A DNA stretch of 64,000 nucleotides from Methylotenera sp. RIFCSPLOWO2_02_FULL_45_14 (GTDB taxonomy: Bacteria; Pseudomonadota; Gammaproteobacteria; Burkholderiales; Methylophilaceae): positions 59,961 to 123,960 of the forward strand of contig MHBU01000027.1 of NCBI GenBank assembly GCA_001803395.1, read 5' to 3'. A model generated the notes under the pieces. The model was not told the DNA's origin. It was given only the letters and a program-made list of their open reading frames with translations, and ran no database searches. The stretch's first letter is position 1; the number at the start of each line of letters is the position of its first letter. This document shows, in pieces, positions 55,450-64,000 of this stretch. Both the position numbers and the translations under genes were made by a program.

Positions 55450-55881
55450 TTACTTTGATAAAAAAAATGTGATTCGACTATGCCAAAAATAGCTGGAGGC
55501 TATCACCAATACAGCAAAGAGACTTTGTGCAATCACAGGGTCAAAATGAAACAACTCGACTAGCACCGGAAGTGCGAATAGATTAACAATAAAATATGAA
55601 AGATGAAACGTGATGAATTTCAAAATTTCAGATACATAATTCCCCTTTGTTCTGAACACCAAAAACTTATTGGTGAGGAAAGCAAAGCTTATACAAATCA
55701 CCTGACTTATTGTAAGAATAATCAGGTAATGTAACTTACATGCTGCCAGCATGTAATAGAGCACAGGGAAGGTACCCAAGCCAAAAGCGGTATTTAAAAA
55801 ACCCGCCAACAAAAACCTAATTTTGACTTGATGCTGCTCTGCCAACATTTGGCCTTTTAGGAGCCAATTGTTTAATTGCAC
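55450..55881 (-). CDS. GtrA-family membrane protein
   Basis: 143 residues, four membrane segments, with FLLAGFLNTAFGLGTFPVLYYML. GtrA proteins are thought to flip polyprenyl-phosphate-linked sugars across the inner membrane. Starts two bases after the ThDP gene's stop, so it is in the same operon, with GtrB two genes downstream. Confidence 0.88.
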   Translation of the reverse strand: MQLNNWLLKGQMLAEQHQVKIRFLLAGFLNTAFGLGTFPVLYYMLAACKLHYLIILTISQVICISFAFLTNKFLVFRTKGNYVSEILKFITFHLSYFIVNLFALPVLVELFHFDPVIAQSLFAVLVIASSYFWHSRITFFLSK

Positions 55882-55883
55882 AC

Positions 55884-57695
55884 TTATTCTTCCTCTAACA
55901 AATCTATGATCATATTGTCTCGCAAGTCTTCACGTGACAGGAACGGTGATAGATCTTCAAGAGGAGGAGAAGTAATGCGGCCATCCGAGTGCTGCTTCGC
56001 ACCCAGCTTAGGTGCAAAGGGCTGCTCTTCATCTATCATCAACTCACATATCACAGGACCATCGATCGCCATCGTCTCAGCGATCTTTTTAGCCATCTCA
56101 GCATGTGTCGAACAACGCAGGTAAGGGATATCAAAGCCCGCACTTAATCGTTCAAAGTTGGGGAAGGTCACGCCACTTTTAGGTCCACCCCCTACCTCAA
56201 CCCCATTAAAGAAGTTGCGATGTGTCTGGAAAATAGAGACGTAACCACTGTTGTTGAGTATGAATATCTTGATAGGCAAGCGTTCACCAACGATAGTCTG
56301 TAACTCTTGCAAGTTCATCATGATACTGCCGTCACCTGCTAAACAAACAATAGGCTCGCCACCTGATGCCTTGCAGGCACCAATAGATGCGGGCAAATCA
56401 TAGCCCATCGTAGCACAACCTGAATTCGTCCATAGACGCTGTCCTGGTTTGAGTTCCGCGGCTTGGAAGCTGACAACACAAGCACTGCCATTCCCTGTGA
56501 CTACTTTTTGCCCCTCTGGCAATTGTTCAAACAGCGTATGCATGAAACAATACGGGTTAATTCGTTCGTTATTCCAGTACTCAGGTAAAACAGCTGGAAA
56601 ACGACGTTGCCTTTCTTTACACCAGCCAAGCCATGAAACATGGTCTGCCGTTGCCCCCGCATAGGGTTGCCTGATCATCACTGGCATCAGGTCTGCCAAG
56701 CTGGCCACAATGGGCATATCGGCCTTAACCGTAGGTTTTTTCAGCTCAGTTCCATCAATATCCACCCATATCTTGTAGGCTTCACGAGCAAAGGACTTCC
56801 AGTTATAACTCACCTGACGAATATTAAGCCGACTACCTAAAATCAATAACAGATCGGCATTTTGCACAGCAAAGTTGCCAGCTCTGTCGCCAATCGATCC
56901 TGGTCGTCCGACGTAATTAGGGTGTGCATTCCAGATAACATCATGTGCATTCCAACCGGAGACTACCGGGATGCCTAACTTCTCAACCAACTTGATAAAT
57001 GCTTCATGTTGGCCACTTAGCCGCACACCGCCGCCAGCAAACACCACCGGGCGTTTAGCACTGGCGATCTTCTCAAAGATATCTTTACTGGCTACGATCA
57101 GATCTGTTGATTTCCATGGCTCTGTCAACTCAGAAGGATCGAATCCCTTTAAATTTTCAGTATCGATTTGAGCGGCTTGGACATTAAGTGGAATATCCAG
57201 CCAGACCGGACCTGGACGACCTGATGTGGCAAGATACATGGCCTTTTCTAAGTGATACCTGATCGTTTCAGGCTCAGTCACCATGACACAATACTTAGTC
57301 ACAGGACGTACAAGTTCCTCGATGTCCAGTTCCTGGTCTCCATATTGTCGCAACGGAAGCCCTGTACTGCGTACAGTCGTTTCCCATTTGACTTGTCCAG
57401 AGATTACCAGCATACCAATAGAGTCAACCCATGCGCCATAAACGCCAGTAATGGTATTAGTTCCCCCGGGACCTGAGGTTACATTCACGATTGGCAAACG
57501 ATTAGTAAGACGATAATAGGCTTCTGCACCAATCGCACAAGCTTGCTCGTGATGATTGAATATGCACTCTAACTCTTTGTGCGTACCAAACGAGTGATTA
57601 AGATGCATCGCGCCACCACCAGTGACCATGAATACATGTTTTATTCCATGTTCAACTGCTTTTTGAGCGACATAATCTGATAATTTCATTTTCAT
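55884..57695 (-). CDS. ThDP-dependent enzyme, acetolactate-synthase-like (YerE-type)
   Basis: 603 residues. ThDP/AHAS fold: FNHHEQACAIGAEAYYR with the catalytic Glu (about residue 50), a middle domain, and a C-terminal pyrophosphate domain with the GDGSIMMNLQELQTI...LNN metal motif. The start is ATG 57695, with AGGGA upstream, overlapping the epimerase stop (ATGA). The VTGGGAMHLN N-terminal segment is shared by enzymes of polysaccharide clusters. YerE attaches a two-carbon unit from pyruvate to a keto sugar to give a branched sugar; here the substrate is unknown. Confidence 0.85.
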   Translation of the reverse strand: MKMKLSDYVAQKAVEHGIKHVFMVTGGGAMHLNHSFGTHKELECIFNHHEQACAIGAEAYYRLTNRLPIVNVTSGPGGTNTITGVYGAWVDSIGMLVISGQVKWETTVRSTGLPLRQYGDQELDIEELVRPVTKYCVMVTEPETIRYHLEKAMYLATSGRPGPVWLDIPLNVQAAQIDTENLKGFDPSELTEPWKSTDLIVASKDIFEKIASAKRPVVFAGGGVRLSGQHEAFIKLVEKLGIPVVSGWNAHDVIWNAHPNYVGRPGSIGDRAGNFAVQNADLLLILGSRLNIRQVSYNWKSFAREAYKIWVDIDGTELKKPTVKADMPIVASLADLMPVMIRQPYAGATADHVSWLGWCKERQRRFPAVLPEYWNNERINPYCFMHTLFEQLPEGQKVVTGNGSACVVSFQAAELKPGQRLWTNSGCATMGYDLPASIGACKASGGEPIVCLAGDGSIMMNLQELQTIVGERLPIKIFILNNSGYVSIFQTHRNFFNGVEVGGGPKSGVTFPNFERLSAGFDIPYLRCSTHAEMAKKIAETMAIDGPVICELMIDEEQPFAPKLGAKQHSDGRITSPPLEDLSPFLSREDLRDNMIIDLLEEE

Positions 57696-58768
57696 TGCTT
57701 TCCCTTCCAACCATGCCAAAGCGCGGTTCTACGTATGGACTCGTCTAAAGAGACCGTTTTATATAATCCTAACTCACGACCAACCAGGCTAGTGTCAGGT
57801 ACATACCTACCTAAATTCCAACCAGCATCATTTGCGCCTAGCACTTGAAATTCACCCGTTCCCAAGACTACAGATGTTCGCTCCGCCAACTGCTTAATTG
57901 ACACGGACTCGTCTGAGCCGACATTGTAGGCAGTATTAAGCTGCCCACGCACCAATAAATGCCACAACCAAACGGTAAGGTCCGCTGCATAAAGATAAGA
58001 TCTGCAGGGCAAACCATTACCATTAACTACAACTGGTTTCCCTTGCATGGCGTCACGAATAAAATTACCGGCTGCGAAATGAATACCCAGTGACAAATAA
58101 GGACCAAGAAGAGCAAAAATACGTGCGATAGATATTTGTAACCCAAACTGTTTTCCATAGATAGCGCACATCATCTCAGCCGCCCGTTTACCTTCAGCAT
58201 ATGCGGCTCTTGGATCAAGACAATTCGGTGCTCCAATCCAATCTTCTGCAACACGCTCCATTTCCCAAGGCTGTTGACCGTAGACCGCACCTGAACTTAA
58301 GTACAATATTCTTTGTGGTTTTTTTTCTACTGCGAAATCAAGCACGCGCCTAGTGCCCTCAACAACTGTGTTAAACATGCCAATTGGATTATTCTCGTTG
58401 AGGTCTGCACTGGCGTCTGTTGCGGCATGAATGATGTGTGTGTAAGTACCCTCTGGCGAAGAAAAATTAGAAACCTCGCCGACAACAAACTTGAACTTTG
58501 GATACATAGCTAAGTGCGGGGCTTTTAATTGAAAAGCAGAGTAGTCACGAGTCAACACGGTGACCTGAACATCTAGATTCAGGCGCATATCAGCGTGGCG
58601 CAAACTTTCAAGAAGCCAACATCCGATAAACCCTGTGCCACCTGTCAGAAAAATACGGGCGCCCTTAAGGCTTAAAAACACCTCTTCTGTTGAAGAAAAG
58701 ATAAAATCCAGGTCATCCTGCAATGACCATTGAGCAGACTTATTCGGAGACATTTGCATACTAATCAA
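57692..58768 (-). CDS. NAD-dependent epimerase/dehydratase
   Basis: 358 residues, extended SDR. The dinucleotide-binding motif is LTGGTGFIGCWLLE at about 42-55; the catalytic Tyr/Lys pair is in AYAEGKRAAEMM (about 187-198), and a Ser/Thr precedes it in LSSGAVYGQQPW. The N-terminal 35 residues lack similarity to the family core. Closest in type to sugar-nucleotide epimerases/reductases such as YerF of branched-sugar pathways. Coupled to the ThDP enzyme by ATGA, so these two very probably act on successive intermediates. Confidence 0.85.
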   Translation of the reverse strand: MISMQMSPNKSAQWSLQDDLDFIFSSTEEVFLSLKGARIFLTGGTGFIGCWLLESLRHADMRLNLDVQVTVLTRDYSAFQLKAPHLAMYPKFKFVVGEVSNFSSPEGTYTHIIHAATDASADLNENNPIGMFNTVVEGTRRVLDFAVEKKPQRILYLSSGAVYGQQPWEMERVAEDWIGAPNCLDPRAAYAEGKRAAEMMCAIYGKQFGLQISIARIFALLGPYLSLGIHFAAGNFIRDAMQGKPVVVNGNGLPCRSYLYAADLTVWLWHLLVRGQLNTAYNVGSDESVSIKQLAERTSVVLGTGEFQVLGANDAGWNLGRYVPDTSLVGRELGLYKTVSLDESIRRTALWHGWKGKQ

Positions 58769-58776
58769 CTCAACGA

Positions 58777-59871
58777 CTAAAAGCCTGGGTAGGCAATAGC
58801 ACGTAAACCAGACACATAAGCCAACCTGATACGCACTCTAATATCGTCCACCCGGGACTCTGAAATTAGCTCTAAGCCTCCATCAGCCTTTGGTACTACC
58901 ATGCGATAATGTTCAGTACGGTGCTTCTTATCGTTATCAAATTTTTCCATCACGAGTGCCAAATCAATCGTAGGTGGACTGGACATCACCTTACCTAGGC
59001 CGTCCCCCATCATTGATTTCACATGCTGTATTAAATGATTGGCCCTATCCAGTCCCGTTGGAGACAAGAGGTGCGATTGTTTAGCGTACTCAACTGCAAT
59101 CACCATACCTATTCCCACTGCAATCCCGTGAGATATACCAAAGTCTGTTCCCGCTTCTAACGCGTGGCCAAAGGTATGGCCGAAATTCAGTAATAAACGT
59201 TCTTTCTGATCAAATTCGTCGGTCTCAATAAACCATTTCTTGGTTTTTAAGGCACGTACTATGACACGTTGCGCGTTATCTGCGCTCATTGGGAAGGTTG
59301 GAGACTCTTGTAGGTAGGCTAAAAACTCTTGGTAACCACGGGCATAACAAATTTTAGCAGCCTCGAATAGTCCACCCACCACCTGATCCGCATTAAGCGT
59401 CTGAATGAAAGCCATATCAATCAAGACACGTTCTGGGGGATAGAAGTTACCCACAAGATTCTTGTAACCGAGCATATTGATCGATGACTTACCACCGATA
59501 CAAGAATCAGCCATCCCCAGCAAGGTTGTGGGCATGTAGGTCCAAGGAATACCACGCATATAAATCGATGCCGTAAAGGTGGCAATGTCTTGGATAACCC
59601 CCCCGCCGATTGCGACTAGGTGTGAGGTGCGGTTCGCACCAGCCTCACGCATCTTTAGCAGAACTTCTGGCATTTTCTCGAGGGACTTGTTGCCCTCGTT
59701 GGCTTCAATCAAAATTTTCCGCGTCACAGATTTTGGTAGCGTACCGGCCAAACGTTCATCCACCATATAGATAGCATCAGGATGTTCAGACACCACCTGT
59801 TCGAGTAAATCAAGTCCGGCTACAACGTTGTATTTTCCGCTTGAGGAAGAAATATCAAATGATTCTTGCAT
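58777..59871 (-). CDS. 3-dehydroquinate-synthase-like sugar-phosphate cyclase
   Basis: 364 residues from ATG 59871 (an upstream TTG would be unusual; AGAGG lies about nine bases before the ATG). Family motifs: GGGVIQDIATFTASIYMRG and PTTLLGMADSCIGGKSSIN (NAD binding and active-site Lys/Asp), NLVGNFYPP, metal-binding Glu in LFEAAKICYA, and NFGHTFGHALEAG with a His ligand. The second His motif is SHGIAVGIGM: the Glu of the usual HGEAV is Ile. This is not the household aroB, which should lie elsewhere. Overlaps the SDR gene by 17 bases. Confidence 0.8.
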   Translation of the reverse strand: MQESFDISSSSGKYNVVAGLDLLEQVVSEHPDAIYMVDERLAGTLPKSVTRKILIEANEGNKSLEKMPEVLLKMREAGANRTSHLVAIGGGVIQDIATFTASIYMRGIPWTYMPTTLLGMADSCIGGKSSINMLGYKNLVGNFYPPERVLIDMAFIQTLNADQVVGGLFEAAKICYARGYQEFLAYLQESPTFPMSADNAQRVIVRALKTKKWFIETDEFDQKERLLLNFGHTFGHALEAGTDFGISHGIAVGIGMVIAVEYAKQSHLLSPTGLDRANHLIQHVKSMMGDGLGKVMSSPPTIDLALVMEKFDNDKKHRTEHYRMVVPKADGGLELISESRVDDIRVRIRLAYVSGLRAIAYPGF

Positions 59872-60565
59872 GTGAAAAGCCTCTATCTGCGGCAATAAAC
59901 TGCCCTGTTATTCCGGTATTACTCTCCGAACAAAGAAAGCCCACCAAGTTGGCCACATCATCTAGTGTAGCTAAGGAACCTAAGGGCGTAATTTGCTCTA
60001 ACTTTTGGATTTGATTTAAATCTAGATTCGCACGCGTCATCGGCGTATCTAACGCCCCAGGCAGCACCGCATTGACCATAAAACCAGAGGCCCCCAAGTC
60101 GATTGAGAGTGATTGGACTAAACCCTGCAATGCAGACTTGGTAATGCTGTAGGATAACTTATTTTGCTTGGCTAGGTTTTGCCAAATAGAACTGATGACA
60201 CAGAGCCTTGCTGAGGGCGCAAGCAAGTTCTTATGTAACATTGCCTGCAGACTAAGTAGAATGTACGTTACGTTAGCATCATACATTGCACGGTGTGATT
60301 CGATCTCTAGCGAGTATATATTGTCATTAAGATTTGCTCCCTGCGCCCAAACGATTGCATTGATTGATTGCTCCCCAATGCCAGTAAAACTATCTTGCGC
60401 GGACTCGGGATTAAATTCAATCCATCTTGTATCTTGCCGATCCAGTATCTGATTTGAAGTACGTGAAATTGCTAATAGCTGATAGCCTTTGCCTTCAAAC
60501 CAAGTAGCGATAGCACTTCCAATGGCACCGCTGGCGCCGAATACGACGACTAATGGCTTAGGCAT
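59855..60565 (-). CDS. Short-chain dehydrogenase/reductase (SDR)
   Basis: 236 residues, classical SDR. Glycine motif GASGAIGSAIATWF at about 10-23, and catalytic Ser/Tyr/Lys in VISSIWQNLAKQNKLSYSITKSAL (YSITK). C-terminus ends in TGQFIAADRG. Substrate unknown; reduces a keto group, or oxidises an alcohol, of a cluster intermediate. Overlaps the cyclase gene. Confidence 0.88.
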   Translation of the reverse strand: MPKPLVVVFGASGAIGSAIATWFEGKGYQLLAISRTSNQILDRQDTRWIEFNPESAQDSFTGIGEQSINAIVWAQGANLNDNIYSLEIESHRAMYDANVTYILLSLQAMLHKNLLAPSARLCVISSIWQNLAKQNKLSYSITKSALQGLVQSLSIDLGASGFMVNAVLPGALDTPMTRANLDLNQIQKLEQITPLGSLATLDDVANLVGFLCSESNTGITGQFIAADRGFSHARII

Positions 60566-60595
60566 AGACGTTTCTCATAACAGTATTTAAACAAA

Positions 60596-61399
60596 TCACT
60601 TATCAGAACGTATTTCATTCCAGCGCTTTTCTAGCATTTCGATGCGATGGCTATCTTCATGCTTAATGCCATGATAATACTCACGCTTATTTTTGAGCCA
60701 CAGCAACTCAAAGTATACCGTCTGCTCAAGACCATTACTAATATCCTGATTATTGAGCGCATCGGACAGGAAGATCACCTTGCGCGTTTCAAAGCGCGTC
60801 AAATGCACCTCGTTAATCCTTTTAAGTGCATTTAGAGAATTCGCGGATACTGCGCCCCCGATCACAAGATCTTGACCATTTCTCTTACATACCTCAGCGG
60901 TCGCAATAATATAATTCGTGATATCGTCTGAGTCTATTAGAGACCTAGAGAGGTTATTTGACCCGGCAAAGTCTACACGGCCAAAGACAACACCCTCAAC
61001 CCCGTTCGGAACTTTGGCAATTTCAATCATTTCATCCAAATGATTGAATGTGGTAATCGTCTCTAAGTTAAAAAGAAAGTCCGTGTGCTCCTGCTGGTCT
61101 TGAGAATAAACCTTGTTCTTTGCTTCAATAAATTTCTTGAGTGCGTAAGGCGTCTCGACCATTGGCGCGATGATGTACTCGACCCCAAACTGTTGGCTTT
61201 CTAGCAAGTCCCTTACGGCTTCGCAACCGCCAATCTTGAGGCCAACCTTCATGTCCGCCCTCCTGGCAAGGTCAATCAGTCGGAGCAATTCATCGGTTCG
61301 TGTGCCCTCGGCCTCGAACTCAGCCTTCACAGAAACTGCACCATACTCCTGGCGCAATTTCTTGAGGATATCAAGCATTTCATTTTCGCATCTATTCAT
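60596..61399 (-). CDS. HpcH/HpaI-type aldolase
   Basis: 267 residues, TIM barrel. The GLKIGGCEAVRDLL strand, APMVETPYAL, NLETITTFNHLDEMIEIAKVP and EGVVFGRVDFAGSNNL are family-like; the Glu in NLET and the Asp in RVDF are the metal ligands of HpcH/HpaI aldolases. These condense or cleave pyruvate (or oxaloacetate) with aldehydes. In a sugar cluster this could build a 2-keto-3-deoxy acid or a branched carbon chain, but this is speculation. It lies between the dehydratase and SDR genes. Confidence 0.8.
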   Translation of the reverse strand: MNRCENEMLDILKKLRQEYGAVSVKAEFEAEGTRTDELLRLIDLARRADMKVGLKIGGCEAVRDLLESQQFGVEYIIAPMVETPYALKKFIEAKNKVYSQDQQEHTDFLFNLETITTFNHLDEMIEIAKVPNGVEGVVFGRVDFAGSNNLSRSLIDSDDITNYIIATAEVCKRNGQDLVIGGAVSANSLNALKRINEVHLTRFETRKVIFLSDALNNQDISNGLEQTVYFELLWLKNKREYYHGIKHEDSHRIEMLEKRWNEIRSDK

Positions 61400-62482
61400 T
61401 TATTTCTCTCTCAAAGCAATTTTTGAATATTTTTTAATTTGATCGAGGACCACTTGCCGCATATCCTCTTTGCTTTTGTGACGACGATACCAATCAACAA
61501 TCATCCCTAATGACTGCGTAAGATCGAGCACTGGCGACCATTCCAATCTACTTTTTGCCTTTGATATATCAAGCTTTAGGTAGGTTGCCTCGTGCGGATG
61601 CTCGCCCTTATCTACAGACCAAGTAGCGCCTTCTCCCCATTGCTCAGCGAGTTGATTCACAATCCATTCAACCGGCCTTGCATCATTATCGTTGGGGCCA
61701 AAGTTCCAGCCTTCTGCAAACTGAGCTCCGTCATTATAGAGGCGCTCCGCTAGGGTCACATAACCCCGCAATGGCTCAAGTACGTGCTGCCAAGGGCGTA
61801 CCGCGTGAGGATTACGAATCACTACCGGCCTACCCTCTGAGAAGGCTGAGATGATATCGGGTATCAATCTATCCTGCGCCCAGTCACCCCCACCAATCAC
61901 ATTGCCCGCCCTGACCGATGCAAGCGCCACACCATGCTTGCTGTAATCAACAGGATTAAAAAAGGACAACCTGTAGGCTGATGTCACAAGCTCGGCACAG
62001 CCCTTGCTATTGCTGTAGGGATCGTAACCACCCATGGGCTCATTCTCACGGTAGCCCCACTCCCACTCACGATTTTCGTAACACTTGTCGGTGGTGATAT
62101 TAACAACAGCCTTAACACTTCCAGCTTTCCTGACCGCCTCAAAAAGATGCACTGTACCCATCACGTTGGTAGCGTAAGTCTCAACTGGGTTGACGTAAGA
62201 GTAACGCACAAGCGGCTGTGCAGCCATGTGGATCACGATTTCCGGATTCGACTCCTTCATAGCACGTTCAAGGGCATCAAGATCACGAATATCACCGATG
62301 ATCGACTTCATGCCGCCCGCGACATTAGCCACCTCAAATAGACTCGGATTGGTGGGCGGCGTAAGCGCGAAGCCAGTAACTTCGGCGCCCAAGGATTGCA
62401 GCCACAAGGATAGCCAGCCCCCTTTGAAGCCAGTATGCCCCGTCAAGAATACGCGTTTATTCGCCCAAAATGCTGGATTCAT
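61400..62482 (-). CDS. rfbG: CDP-glucose 4,6-dehydratase
   Basis: 360 residues from ATG 62482. Extended [26 protein letters not shown] motif at about 13-32, catalytic [12 protein letters not shown] (Tyr/Lys), and the characteristic [18 protein letters not shown]. The product, CDP-4-keto-6-deoxyglucose, is the parent of CDP-dideoxy and branched sugars. The start overlaps the rfbF stop (ATGA). More GC-rich than the downstream glycosyltransferase genes. Confidence 0.95.
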   Translation of the reverse strand: MNPAFWANKRVFLTGHTGFKGGWLSLWLQSLGAEVTGFALTPPTNPSLFEVANVAGGMKSIIGDIRDLDALERAMKESNPEIVIHMAAQPLVRYSYVNPVETYATNVMGTVHLFEAVRKAGSVKAVVNITTDKCYENREWEWGYRENEPMGGYDPYSNSKGCAELVTSAYRLSFFNPVDYSKHGVALASVRAGNVIGGGDWAQDRLIPDIISAFSEGRPVVIRNPHAVRPWQHVLEPLRGYVTLAERLYNDGAQFAEGWNFGPNDNDARPVEWIVNQLAEQWGEGATWSVDKGEHPHEATYLKLDISKAKSRLEWSPVLDLTQSLGMIVDWYRRHKSKEDMRQVVLDQIKKYSKIALREK

Positions 62483-63252
62483 CGCCACACTTTCCACGGT
62501 GCCTGACCGGATTGCCAGAGCTCTTCCAAGTGCGTCATATCACGCAGGGTATCCATTGGCTGCCAGAAACCGTGATGCTGAAAAGCGGCCAGCTCGCCCT
62601 CTTCGGCCAAGCGTTCCAGCGGATCACGCTCCCAGAGCGTCTTATCATCAGTGATGTAGTCGATGACCTGAGGCGACAGCACAAAGAAGCCGCCATTGAT
62701 CATGCCGCCATCACCCTTCGGCTTTTCCCGAAAGCTATTGACCTTATTGCCAGTCATATCCAAGGCGCCGAAGCGACCTGGCGGAACGGTGGCGGTCAAA
62801 GTCGCCTTGACTTTCTGTGCCTGGTGGAAAGCAATCAACTCTGTGATATTCACGTCACTAACGCCATCACCATAGGTCAAACAGAAGGCATCTTCATCTT
62901 TGACGTATTCAGCCACCCGCTTCAAACGACCGCCGGTCATGGTCTCATCGCCGGTGTCGACCAAAGTCACTTTCCACGGCTCCGCATAGCGTTGATGCAC
63001 CTCCATATTATTCTGTTTCATGTCGAAGGTCACATCGGACATGTGCAGGAAGTAGTTCGCAAAATACTCCTTGATCACATAACCCTTGTAGCCACAGCAG
63101 ATGACGAAGTCATTAATACCATGTGCCGAGTAGGTCTTCATGATGTGCCAGAGAATAGGCTTACCACCAATCTCTATCATCGGCTTAGGTTTAAGGTGCG
63201 TTTCCTCTGAAATACGCGTCCCTAACCCGCCGGCTAAAATAACTGCTTTCAA
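62479..63252 (-). CDS. rfbF: Glucose-1-phosphate cytidylyltransferase
   Basis: 257 residues. Nucleotidyltransferase start [19 protein letters not shown], then [18 protein letters not shown], metal-binding [13 protein letters not shown], and the RfbF-like end. Makes CDP-glucose from CTP and glucose-1-phosphate. The start is TTG 63252 with GGAG at 63264-63261, eight bases upstream. First gene of the polysaccharide operon. Confidence 0.95.
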   Translation of the reverse strand: MKAVILAGGLGTRISEETHLKPKPMIEIGGKPILWHIMKTYSAHGINDFVICCGYKGYVIKEYFANYFLHMSDVTFDMKQNNMEVHQRYAEPWKVTLVDTGDETMTGGRLKRVAEYVKDEDAFCLTYGDGVSDVNITELIAFHQAQKVKATLTATVPPGRFGALDMTGNKVNSFREKPKGDGGMINGGFFVLSPQVIDYITDDKTLWERDPLERLAEEGELAAFQHHGFWQPMDTLRDMTHLEELWQSGQAPWKVWR

Positions 63253-63297
63253 ACGTTAATCTCCACTTAAATTCTTTTCAGAAGGGCTGCCATCGCC

Positions 63298-63331
63298 ATT
63301 ATATTATAAATCTATGTCAAACCGCGTACAA
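63298..63331 (-). promoter_or_regulatory. Promoter of the polysaccharide operon
   Basis: On the minus strand, overlapping -10 boxes TATAATATAAT (63308-63298). A TTGTAC -35 (63331-63326) is 17 bases from the first TATAAT; a better TTGACA (63320-63315) is too close to either -10. The start codon lies about 45 bases downstream. Confidence 0.5.
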
Positions 63332-63533
63332 TTGCCAGCAGCATCACGGCTAAGCGGTCTAATCCACTTATTACCACTAGCATTAACCATAAGTAAGCGC
63401 ACATAAAGAGCGTTTGCATCTTGATCCGTATAGAAGGAGTGGGCTGGTATTTAGTGCTAATCTACTACAGCCCCTTAAATAATTATCGGGCTTGCGAAAC
63501 GCAATTGGTCAAATTTAACTTAACAACGTCCCT

Positions 63534-64000
63534 TTACCCAAAAAATGCCTGTACATCCGCTAATTCGCGCGTACGCTTAAAAGGCGGCAAGCTCTGCCAA
63601 ATTTTTTTACCGTAAGATTTAGTGATTAAACGCGGGTCACAAATCATTAACACGCCTCTATCATTCTCATCGCGTATCAGCCGCCCTGCGCCCTGTTTTA
63701 GGGTGATCACCGAGTACGGTAGCTGATATTCCATAAACGCATTTTTACCTTCGGCGTTGAGCTTATCGACTCGAGCAGATAGCACTGGATCATCTGGTGG
63801 TGCAAATGGCAGTTTATCTATAATCACTACACTTAGGGCTTCACCACGTACATCCACGCCTTCCCAAAAGCTTTGTGAGCCAACCAGCACGGCATTACCT
63901 AGCTTGCGGAAACGTTCCAGCAACTCGGTGCGCGAGCTGTCACCCTGTAATAACAGCGGGCTTTCTATGCCGTTTTCTGCAAATGCCTCTTTTAATAAAG
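63534..64000 (-). CDS. DinG/YoaA-type ATP-dependent helicase, C-terminal part
   Basis: Only the C-terminal 154 codons are in the window; the gene continues past 64000. The segment has the helicase C-terminal motifs of the XPD/DinG family: VGSQSFWEGVDVRGEALSVVIIDKLPFAPP (motif V region) and QGAGRLIRDENDRGVLMICDPR (motif VI). It unwinds DNA in repair; DinG has an iron-sulfur cluster, but that part is outside the window. The frame is open to the window end, so the start is not here. Confidence 0.9.
   Translation of the reverse strand, partial: LLKEAFAENGIESPLLLQGDSSRTELLERFRKLGNAVLVGSQSFWEGVDVRGEALSVVIIDKLPFAPPDDPVLSARVDKLNAEGKNAFMEYQLPYSVITLKQGAGRLIRDENDRGVLMICDPRLITKSYGKKIWQSLPPFKRTRELADVQAFFG

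Noticed and set aside
63253..63533. Remainder of the truncated mazF at the far end of the glycan locus
   Set aside because: Read on both strands, no MazF C-terminal sequence was recognised there.
63421..63615. Small plus-strand ORF between rfbF and dinG
   Set aside because: It overlaps the end of the helicase gene in antisense and has no supporting features.
1..64000. CRISPR arrays or insertion-sequence transposases
   Set aside because: No regularly spaced repeats and no transposase or integrase frames were found in either strand.

Overview
This 64 kb window looks like a chromosomal segment of a moderately AT-rich betaproteobacterium, most likely of the Methylophilaceae (Methylotenera/Methylophilus type). 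That placement is inferred from the gene order (cinA-recA-recX-alaS-lysC, pcnB-folK-panBCD, tsaB-rimI-holD-like) and the protein sequences; no database search was possible.

Layout. 1-22.9 kb is housekeeping: murI, a corrinoid adenosyltransferase, pcnB-folK-dNK-panB-panC-panD-rsfS-rlmH-phrB on the plus strand, mlaA, pmbA, darP, nhaA, a PDZ protein, mogA-thiL-pgpA-cinA, recA-recX, alaS and lysC. 23.0-28.4 kb starts with tRNA-Ser(GCT) and tRNA-Arg(ACG). It continues with accessory material: a Na+/K+-ATPase-like P-type pump of foreign base composition, a truncated small membrane ORF, a DedA protein and a secreted-protein gene broken by a stop in its signal peptide. It ends in a short copy of the tRNA-Arg 3' end followed by a terminator-like hairpin, so it could be a small tRNA-associated island. 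28.5-32.0 kb is a four-gene MCE lipid-transport operon (STAS-permease, ATPase, MCE protein, lipoprotein). 32.0-42.5 kb is again core: tRNA-Leu(CAA), queA, a lytic transglycosylase, proS, two TPM-domain proteins with LemA, a HolD-like protein, rimI, tsaB and arfB, plus several exported or membrane proteins of unknown function.

42.6-63.3 kb is the most unusual part. A doubly broken mazEF pair marks the left edge of a ~20 kb polysaccharide locus with every gene on the minus strand, probably read from a promoter near 63.3 kb. It opens with CDP-glucose synthesis (glucose-1-phosphate cytidylyltransferase, CDP-glucose 4,6-dehydratase). Then come an HpcH/HpaI-type aldolase, an SDR, a 3-dehydroquinate-synthase-like sugar-phosphate cyclase, an NAD-dependent epimerase and a ThDP enzyme of the acetolactate-synthase family. 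This set does not match any dideoxysugar or branched-sugar pathway I recognise and is the best candidate for an undescribed system. It is followed by GtrA, a methyltransferase, a GtrB-like lipid-linked sugar synthase, three very large multi-membrane proteins (one with an N-terminal LamG-like domain), a Wzx-like flippase and two family-2 glycosyltransferases.

The window ends inside a dinG/yoaA-type helicase gene on the minus strand.
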